From an uncultured Treponema sp. (GTDB lineage: Bacteria > Spirochaetota > Spirochaetia > Treponematales > Treponemataceae): DNA of 5,966 nt. The DNA is taken from positions 1-5,966 of the forward strand of contig CALAEZ010000158.1 in assembly GCA_937891125.1 (NCBI GenBank), given 5' to 3'. Under the pieces are notes generated by a model that searched no databases, was not told the origin of the DNA, and saw only the letters and a list, made by a program, of their open reading frames with translations. Below are positions 1 to 4,320 of the stretch, piece after piece (within the stretch, counting starts at the first letter, position 1; each line of letters opens with the position of its first letter). A program made the translations under genes and the position numbers.

Positions 1-206
1 GGAAGAATATATAAGCTATTTTCATACTTAAAAAAAGCCCGATACGGAATCAATGCCTTCTTGTTTGTCGGTATAAATATGCCGTCTATTACTTTCCCAG
101 TAGATCTGTCTATTTCTTGTAACAGATTCTTTCCGGTGCTAATTATCCATACACTCTCTTCATCTGCATAAATACTATCACTAAACAATTCATCATTTAT
201 ATTCAT
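1..206 (-). CDS. Partial hypothetical protein, possible beta-propeller repeats (N-terminal 68 residues only)
   Basis: An open frame with no stop runs from an ATG at 206-204 off the left edge. The start is chosen because a full AGGAGG ribosome binding site lies just upstream at 212-217, inside the 3' end of the preceding gene. The protein begins MNINDELFSDSIYADEES and continues with segments such as WIISTGKNLLQEIDRSTGKV and a later NSLYILP. The pattern of Trp/aromatic strand, Leu-x-x-Ile-Asp-x-x-Thr-Gly-Lys and a second short strand resembles blades of a beta-propeller, but I cannot assign a family. No signal peptide is visible. Composition is AT-rich, and six of ten Ile codons are ATA, unlike priA at the other end of the window. 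This suggests that it belongs to an accessory segment, perhaps a surface-sugar cluster, given the acetyltransferase fragment before it. It overlaps the upstream frame by 14 bases, so translation may be coupled. The gene is probably real; its function is unknown. Confidence 0.6.
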   Translation of the reverse strand, partial: MNINDELFSDSIYADEESVWIISTGKNLLQEIDRSTGKVIDGIFIPTNKKALIPYRAFFKYENSLYIL

Positions 207-396
207 TGAAGTCCTCCTGGTATTTCACATTCACCAATAGTCCAGAATAATTTCGAGTGCATTTCTCACACTCCCAGTTTTCTCCTAGCTTGCCCCCGCA
301 TTCACACATCCACCCATTTTGAACGGCTGGTACACCGACCATCAAAGCATAATCGGGAACATCCTTTGTAACGACTGCACCAGCTGCTATCATTGC
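193..396 (-). pseudogene. C-terminal fragment of a hexapeptide-repeat sugar acyltransferase, fused to deoC
   Basis: From about residue 214 of the deoC frame the protein reads AAGAVVTKDVPDYALMVGVPA, the standard last coil and exit loop of left-handed beta-helix acetyltransferases such as the WlbB/WbpD-type UDP-sugar N-acetyltransferases. After it come WMCECGGKL and WECEKC, a Cys-x-Cys ... Cys-x-x-Cys tail that follows GWMCECG-type ends in many of these enzymes and could bind zinc. Only the last 60-67 residues of an enzyme of roughly 190-220 residues are present. The acetyl-CoA-binding coils and the catalytic histidine are absent, so this piece cannot be an active transferase. The likely original context is a glycan or lipopolysaccharide gene cluster. 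The boundary with deoC lies within 376-396, where both families would read a similar Ala-Gly-Ala stretch. Confidence 0.75.
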
Positions 397-1035
397 TTTT
401 ACATCTGCTGCCGTCCGAATACCACCACTTGCTTTAACTCCCAGACTGTCGCCAACCGTCTTACGCATTAACGCAACCGCATGTTCGGTAGCTCCATTCG
501 GAAGCGCTTTTCCGTCAGCGTCCTTTGGAGTGGCAAAGCCCGTGCTTGTTTTTACAAAATCCGCTCCCGCTTCTTTTGCTGCAAGACAGCATTTTTCAAT
601 TTCATCATCAGTCAAATAGCACGTTTCCAGTATGACTTTTACCACAACCGTTTTTTCAAGCTCGCTCGCTTCAACACGACTGTCGGCAACAACAACACGA
701 ATGTCATCCTCAACGCTTTCAAAGTCGCCTTCTTTCACCAACCCCAGATTTATTACCATGTCAAGCTCATCAGCGCCGCTTGCAACAGCATTTCGAGCCT
801 GCGCTGTCTTATCGGCAGCAGCATCAGCACCGAGCGGAAAGCCAATAACCGTACACACTTTTATAGCAGAGCCATCAAGCAAATCATGCGCTGTCGGCAC
901 ATAACAGGGGTTAACACAAACAGAAGCAAATCCATATTTTTTCGCTTCTTCACACAAGCGTACAATGTCATCGGTTGTTGCACAGGCAGAAAGCTGTGTA
1001 TGATCAATCATCTTTGCAAGCTCTTGTTTCGTCAT
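193..1035 (-). CDS. deoC: Deoxyribose-phosphate aldolase (DeoC) with a replaced C-terminus; chimeric frame of 280 aa
   Basis: DeoC splits 2-deoxyribose-5-phosphate into glyceraldehyde-3-phosphate and acetaldehyde in the cytoplasm, the last step of deoxynucleoside salvage. The start is ATG 1035-1033, because GGAGG lies 5 bases upstream; a start 24 bases further upstream is also open but lacks such a site. Residues 1-220 follow the class I aldolase TIM barrel: IDHT near 9-12, VNP at 41-43, IGFPLG at 64-69, Asp92 in ELDMVIN, the Schiff-base lysine Lys162 in FVKTSTGF, and Lys201 in GVKASGGIRT. After AMIAAGA (214-220) the expected last barrel strand, with its Gly-x-Ser phosphate-binding residues, is missing. 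In its place are about 60 residues of an acetyltransferase C-terminus. Ordinary bacterial DeoC proteins of this type are about 220 aa, so the catalytic lysines remain but the barrel is not closed properly. Activity is doubtful. The identity of the N-terminal part is secure; whether the fusion exists in the organism is not. Confidence 0.9.
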   Translation of the reverse strand: MTKQELAKMIDHTQLSACATTDDIVRLCEEAKKYGFASVCVNPCYVPTAHDLLDGSAIKVCTVIGFPLGADAAADKTAQARNAVASGADELDMVINLGLVKEGDFESVEDDIRVVVADSRVEASELEKTVVVKVILETCYLTDDEIEKCCLAAKEAGADFVKTSTGFATPKDADGKALPNGATEHAVALMRKTVGDSLGVKASGGIRTAADVKAMIAAGAVVTKDVPDYALMVGVPAVQNGWMCECGGKLGENWECEKCTRNYSGLLVNVKYQEDFNEYK

Positions 1036-1076
1036 CTTTTCCTCCAAAAAAAAATGCAAATAATCTTAACAGAAAA

Positions 1077-1104
1077 AGTATAGCACAAAAAATGCAAAAT
1101 GCAA
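1077..1104 (-). promoter_or_regulatory. Predicted sigma-70 promoter of deoC
   Basis: On the minus strand, TTGCAT (1104-1099) is followed after 16 bases by TATACT (1082-1077), with TGC directly before it forming an extended -10. Transcription would begin near 1070, giving a leader of about 35 bases before the deoC ATG that carries GGAGG at 1041-1045. Confidence 0.6.
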
Positions 1105-1186
1105 AATACTGTTTTGACAACACTGTTTTTATAGTGCACACTTTGTTAGCTATGCCTAATTAACTCTTTATAATACAAGAAAAAGC

Positions 1187-1215
1187 TTGTATCCGCTCTC
1201 TTTTCATGCTATACT
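1187..1215 (+). promoter_or_regulatory. Predicted sigma-70 promoter of the ferredoxin gene
   Basis: TTGTAT (1187-1192), a 17-base spacer and TATACT (1210-1215), with the extended -10 TGC immediately upstream, make a strong match. The predicted transcript starts near 1222 and leaves a leader of about 27 bases with GAGAGG at 1236-1241 before the ATG at 1249. Confidence 0.7.
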
Positions 1216-1248
1216 GCTACCACATCTTAACCGAAGAGAGGTACTATC

Positions 1249-1422
1249 ATGGCATACAAGATTGACGCTTCTAAATGCGTAAACTGTGGAACGTGCGAAC
1301 CAGATTGTCCAGCTGGCGCTATCAGCGAGGCTGACGGACACCGCCAGATTGATGCTTCACAGTGCTTAAGCTGTGGAACTTGTGCTTCAGAATGTCCTGC
1401 AGAAGCAATTTCTGAAGAGTAA
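1249..1422 (+). CDS. 2[4Fe-4S] ferredoxin, 57 aa
   Basis: This small soluble electron carrier would serve redox enzymes such as pyruvate:ferredoxin oxidoreductase or hydrogenase in an anaerobe; the actual partner is not encoded here. The protein starts MAYKIDASKC and contains two complete clostridial-type cluster motifs: Cys10, Cys13, Cys16, Cys20-Pro and Cys39, Cys42, Cys45, Cys49-Pro. Each motif binds one cubane through three of its own cysteines plus the fourth cysteine of the other motif. The two halves (4-27 and 33-56) are identical at 16 of 24 positions, an internal duplication typical of the family. The length matches the usual 55-60 residues. The start is supported by GAGAGG 7 bases upstream. 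The gene stands alone, with its own promoter and a terminator behind it, and converges on the dCMP deaminase gene. Confidence 0.97.
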   Translation: MAYKIDASKCVNCGTCEPDCPAGAISEADGHRQIDASQCLSCGTCASECPAEAISEE

Positions 1423-1424
1423 CT

Positions 1425-1448
1425 AAAAACGGTATCAACGTTACCGTT
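1425..1448 (-). terminator. Predicted intrinsic terminator for the permease/dCMP deaminase operon
   Basis: AACGGTA (1428-1434) and TACCGTT (1442-1448) form a perfect 7-bp stem with a 7-base loop. Read on the minus strand, the stem is followed by T residues (five in a row from 1429 down to 1425, counting the stem end). It lies about 100 bases past the deaminase stop and only 5 bases past the ferredoxin stop. The short T-run makes it weaker than the neighbouring plus-strand terminator. Confidence 0.5.
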
Positions 1449-1455
1449 ATGTACT

Positions 1456-1494
1456 AACCGGCATTTTTCAGTCTCGAAATGCCGGTTTTTTTTT
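1456..1494 (+). terminator. Strong intrinsic terminator of the ferredoxin gene
   Basis: AACCGGCATTT (1456-1466) pairs perfectly with AAATGCCGGTT (1477-1487) across a 10-base loop, and nine T residues follow (1486-1494). This is a textbook Rho-independent terminator for plus-strand transcription. The same hairpin has no T-run on the minus strand. Confidence 0.93.
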
Positions 1495-1544
1495 GCGCTA
1501 AACACAGCTTCTGTGATAGCCGACAGAACAAAAACGTAAAAGCG

Positions 1545-2036
1545 CTACATGTTTGTATACGTCTGCACCTCATCTTCAAGGTGCTCTATTTTTATGCCCG
1601 CTTCCTTAAACATTGCAAGACTGTCTGCTTCATCATGATAATGCTTTTCACACACAACCCGCTTAATGCCGCAGTTTATGATGAGCATAGCACAGGTGCG
1701 GCACGGGGTCATCTTACAGTAGACGGTCGCACCATCAATCGTAATACCGCGTTTTGCCGCCTGACAGATGGCGTTCTGCTCTGCATGCACCGTGCGCACA
1801 CAATGCTGCGTAATTGAGCCGTCAGAGTGAATACTCTTACGCAGTAAATGCCCTACTTCATCACAATGCGGAAGACCTGCAGGGCTTCCAACATAGCCGG
1901 TAACTAAAATCTGGTTATCGCGGGCAATCACGCAGCCGCTTCTGCCTCTGTCGCAGGTTGCCCGCTTTGCAACCGTGCGGCAGACTTCCATAAAGTACTC
2001 GTCCCAGGTAGGACGGATATATTTTTCGTCTGCCAT
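1545..2036 (-). CDS. dCMP deaminase (deoxycytidylate deaminase), 163 aa
   Basis: The enzyme deaminates dCMP to dUMP, the substrate of thymidylate synthase, in the cytoplasm. The zinc-dependent cytidine/deoxycytidylate deaminase fold is clear. HAE at 84-86 supplies the zinc ligand His84 and the proton-shuttle Glu86, and PCRTC at 111-115 supplies Cys112 and Cys115. GYVGSPAGLPHCDEVGH (47-63) and HCVRTVHAEQNAI (78-90) are typical of dCMP deaminases rather than of RibD or tRNA adenosine deaminases, and 163 aa fits that family, annotated comEB in Gram-positive bacteria. The ATG at 2036 lies 5 bases after the permease stop, with no good ribosome binding site. It is therefore the second gene of an operon and probably depends on translational coupling. 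The C-terminus (LEDEVQTYTNM) looks complete. Confidence 0.93.
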   Translation of the reverse strand: MADEKYIRPTWDEYFMEVCRTVAKRATCDRGRSGCVIARDNQILVTGYVGSPAGLPHCDEVGHLLRKSIHSDGSITQHCVRTVHAEQNAICQAAKRGITIDGATVYCKMTPCRTCAMLIINCGIKRVVCEKHYHDEADSLAMFKEAGIKIEHLEDEVQTYTNM

Positions 2037-2041
2037 ACGCT

Positions 2042-3346
2042 TTATTTTACCGCTTCAAAAACAATATCTGCAAGGAAAACTGCCGCCAAAATCCAGGTAA
2101 CCACTGGAATGTCCTTTGTCTTCCGTGCAAACAGCTTACAAAGCACATAGCTGATAATACCAAATGCAATGCCCTTTGAAATTGAGTAGGCAAACGGCAT
2201 TGTCATAATCGTGATGAATGTAGGGATTCCTTCTGTTGGGTCCTTAAAGTCTATGCTAGTAACGCTCATCATCATAAGATAGCCAACGAAAATAAGTGCC
2301 GGAGCGGTAGCTGCAGATGGAATGAGTGCAAAGAGCGGGCTTAAAAAGAGTGCAACCAGGAACAAAACTGCGGTGACGACAGAAGCCAAACCAGTACGGG
2401 CGCCAGCTGCAACACCAGAAGAGCTTTCAACAAAGCTTGTTACCGTTGAAGTGCCAAGACAAGCTCCGACAACTGTTGCAACAGCGTCAGATAAGAGCGC
2501 ACCTTTTGCATTCACCACATTTCCGTCTTTATCCTTTAAGCTTGCCTGCTCTGCAACGCCTAAAAGCGTTCCAATAGTGTCAAACAAATCGGTAAACAGG
2601 AATGTAAAAAACACAATAAAGAATTTAAGTGTAAGCACACTGCCCCATTCAAACATAAACAGATGCGGCTTTGCAGGAGCTGAAAACGGCTTAAAGCTTT
2701 CAGGAATTGTTGTTACTCCAAATGGAATACCGATGATTGTTGTAATGATAATTCCAAGAAGAATATTTCCTGGCACCTTCAGAATATAGAGTGCAATCGT
2801 AATGACAAGCCCCAGCAAAGCAACAATAGCAGTGGCATGGCTTCCATTCAGATTTACAAAGCCAATGAGCGTACCCGTGTCTCCGCTTGTAATACCAGCG
2901 TTTGTTAAGCCGATAAGGGCGATAAAAAGACCAATGCCAACCGCGACCGCTTTACGGAGCGTAAGAGGAATAGAACGGATAATTGCTTCACGGATACCAA
3001 AGATTGAAAGCACAATAAAAAGCACACCTTCAAGCAAAACTGCTGTAAGCGCAAATGCAGGCGTGCATCCCATACCGAGAACAACGGTATACGTAAAGAA
3101 CGCATTTAACCCCAAACCTGGCGCTAAAGCCACAGGCAGATTTGCACAGAACGCCATAACAAGCGTACCAATAGCTGCAGAAACTGCGGTCGCAGTAAAT
3201 ACGCTTCCCCAGTTAAGGTTAGCAGCAGACAAAATTCCTGGATTTACCGCAAGAATGTACGACATCGCAAGGAACGTTGTAATACCACCGATAATTTCAC
3301 GGTTCACCGTTGTTCCCCGTTCCTTCAACTTAAAGAACTTTTCCAT
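2042..3346 (-). CDS. NCS2/AzgA-family purine (adenine/guanine/hypoxanthine) permease, 434 aa
   Basis: This inner-membrane, probably proton-coupled, transporter imports purine bases. The protein begins MEKFFKLKERGTTVNREIIG, the typical start of the AzgA/PbuG/AdeP branch, so ATG 3346 is preferred over a GTG 60 bases further upstream. Family signatures appear in order: GGITTFLAMSYILAVNP at 20-36 (first membrane helix), APGLGLNAFFTYTVVLGMG at 75-93, FFTFLFTDLFDTIGTLLG at 246-263, and GTSTVTSFVESSSGVAAGARTGL at 298-320. The last two, with GLGLNAFF, build the substrate site in relatives. Hydrophobic segments continue to about 430, consistent with the usual 14 helices and with a length of 430-450. 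Which purine is carried cannot be read from the sequence. GGAGG lies 12 bases before the ATG, longer spacing than usual. It is first in an operon with dCMP deaminase, linking base uptake with nucleotide supply. Confidence 0.93.
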   Translation of the reverse strand: MEKFFKLKERGTTVNREIIGGITTFLAMSYILAVNPGILSAANLNWGSVFTATAVSAAIGTLVMAFCANLPVALAPGLGLNAFFTYTVVLGMGCTPAFALTAVLLEGVLFIVLSIFGIREAIIRSIPLTLRKAVAVGIGLFIALIGLTNAGITSGDTGTLIGFVNLNGSHATAIVALLGLVITIALYILKVPGNILLGIIITTIIGIPFGVTTIPESFKPFSAPAKPHLFMFEWGSVLTLKFFIVFFTFLFTDLFDTIGTLLGVAEQASLKDKDGNVVNAKGALLSDAVATVVGACLGTSTVTSFVESSSGVAAGARTGLASVVTAVLFLVALFLSPLFALIPSAATAPALIFVGYLMMMSVTSIDFKDPTEGIPTFITIMTMPFAYSISKGIAFGIISYVLCKLFARKTKDIPVVTWILAAVFLADIVFEAVK

Positions 3347-3424
3347 AAGTGATAAAAACCTCCACGTTTTTTTACTTACCAAAAGATAAAGCTGTCTAAA
3401 AACCACATGTCCCTAGGCTAGTCG

Positions 3425-3453
3425 AGTATAGCACAGTCGTATAAATGCAACAA
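3425..3453 (-). promoter_or_regulatory. Predicted sigma-70 promoter of the permease/dCMP deaminase operon
   Basis: On the minus strand, TTGTTG (3453-3448), a 17-base spacer and TATACT (3430-3425) with TGC directly before it form a good extended -10 promoter. The predicted start near 3418 gives a leader of about 72 bases. I see no purine-riboswitch core in that leader. Confidence 0.65.
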
Positions 3454-3539
3454 CAAAAAAAACGCCGAGAGACAGGGCAACCGCTACCGTAGACTGCGGG
3501 AAAATTGCGGGCGTTCTCTGTACGTTTCTCCGCCGTTTG

Positions 3540-3548
3540 TGATATACT
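3540..3548 (+). promoter_or_regulatory. Predicted extended -10 element of the uracil-DNA glycosylase/priA operon
   Basis: TGATATACT matches the TGnTATACT form of the other three promoters here. No good -35 box sits 16-18 bases upstream; the nearest candidate is a poor match around 3519-3524. Transcription would begin near 3555, only about 5 bases before the ATG at 3560. Confidence 0.5.
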
Positions 3549-3559
3549 TCCCTCTCGAT

Positions 3560-4309
3560 ATGACCGCAAAAGAAAAAGAACTCATTTATACCCTTCTAAA
3601 AACAGCGCAGGACAATCTCTGTGGCTACGCTTCCTCCTCTTTTTCTGTTGCGCCTATATTCACTGACGACATGTTGCCACCGCCCAAACCTGAGCCTGCT
3701 ACCGAACAGAAAGAAAAGCCTGCAAGCACCACGCTCACGTCCCTTGCAGACAAAATTGCCACGTGCACCCGCTGCCAGCTCTGCAAAACAAGGCGAAATG
3801 TCGTTCCTGGCATGGGCGTGCTGCAGCCGCTCGTGTGTGTTATCGGCGAAGGTCCCGGCTACGAAGAAGACTTATCAGGGCTTCCTTTTGTGGGAGCTGC
3901 AGGAAAACTCTTAGACAAAATGCTTTCTGCAATCAAGCTCTCACGAGCAACAAACTGCTACATCTGCAATATTGTAAAATGCCGACCGCCGCAGAATCGG
4001 ACGCCGCTTCCCGAGGAAGCAGCTGCCTGCGAGTCGTTTTTACAGGCGCAGCTTTCGCTTCTGAAGCCTAAAATGATTTTATGCGTTGGAAGCACCGCTG
4101 CAAAAAATCTTTTACAGACAGCAGACGGCATAACCCGCCTACGCGGCGCTTTTTATGACTGGAACGGCATTCCGGTAGGCGTTACCTATCATCCAAGTGC
4201 ACTGTTACGCGATGTACGCTTAAAAGGCGACGCATGGGAAGACTTGCAGCGCTTTAGAGACCGACTGCGTACTATCGCCCCCGACTACAATGCAGCATTT
4301 AGCGCATAA
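3560..4309 (+). CDS. udg: Family 4 (Fe-S) uracil-DNA glycosylase, 249 aa
   Basis: The enzyme cuts uracil from DNA and starts base-excision repair. The catalytic core spans about 61-240. Cys69-x2-Cys72, Cys141 and Cys157 are the four [4Fe-4S] ligands expected in family 4. GEGPGYEEDLSGLPFVGAAG (96-115) is motif A with the uracil pocket and the catalytic Glu-Asp region. NIVKCRPPQNR (137-147) carries the third cysteine, and HPSALLR (211-217) is motif B, the DNA-intercalating loop. Residues 1-60 are an added region with a helix-like start and a Pro/Glu/Lys-rich linker (39-58), so the protein is longer than the roughly 200-residue thermophile enzymes. ATG 3560 is preferred; an in-frame GTG at 3539 overlaps the -10 box. 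Neither start has a Shine-Dalgarno sequence. priA starts 11 bases after the stop, so the two form an operon linking base repair with replication restart. Confidence 0.94.
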   Translation: MTAKEKELIYTLLKTAQDNLCGYASSSFSVAPIFTDDMLPPPKPEPATEQKEKPASTTLTSLADKIATCTRCQLCKTRRNVVPGMGVLQPLVCVIGEGPGYEEDLSGLPFVGAAGKLLDKMLSAIKLSRATNCYICNIVKCRPPQNRTPLPEEAAACESFLQAQLSLLKPKMILCVGSTAAKNLLQTADGITRLRGAFYDWNGIPVGVTYHPSALLRDVRLKGDAWEDLQRFRDRLRTIAPDYNAAFSA

Positions 4310-4320
4310 CGAGCTGTTCC

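Noticed and set aside
481..1083. Plus-strand open frame of 200 codons, and a second frame at 632-904, opposite deoC
   Set aside because: They lie antisense to a clearly conserved aldolase, have no ribosome binding site and give Cys/Phe/Arg- or Ser/Thr-rich proteins typical of antisense shadows.
1114..1119. Perfect -35 hexamer TTGACA on the plus strand upstream of ferredoxin
   Set aside because: No acceptable -10 box occurs 15-19 bases downstream; the better ferredoxin promoter is at 1187-1215.
1479..1817. Plus-strand frame starting in the ferredoxin terminator and running opposite dCMP deaminase
   Set aside because: It begins within a terminator hairpin and is antisense to a conserved zinc deaminase; not a credible gene.
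2322..3389. Two plus-strand open frames opposite the permease
   Set aside because: The low-complexity Thr/Ala/Pro/Ile composition mirrors the membrane-protein codons on the other strand; no start signals.
3347..3418. Purine or preQ1 riboswitch in the permease leader
   Set aside because: The leader is too short and lacks the conserved cores and paired loops of these classes.
3455..3515. Inverted repeat AACGCC ... GGCGTT followed by eight T on the minus strand, between the divergent permease and glycosylase genes
   Set aside because: It looks like a terminator, but the arms are only 6 bases with a 43-base loop and no known minus-strand transcript enters it; not enough to call a terminator or small RNA.
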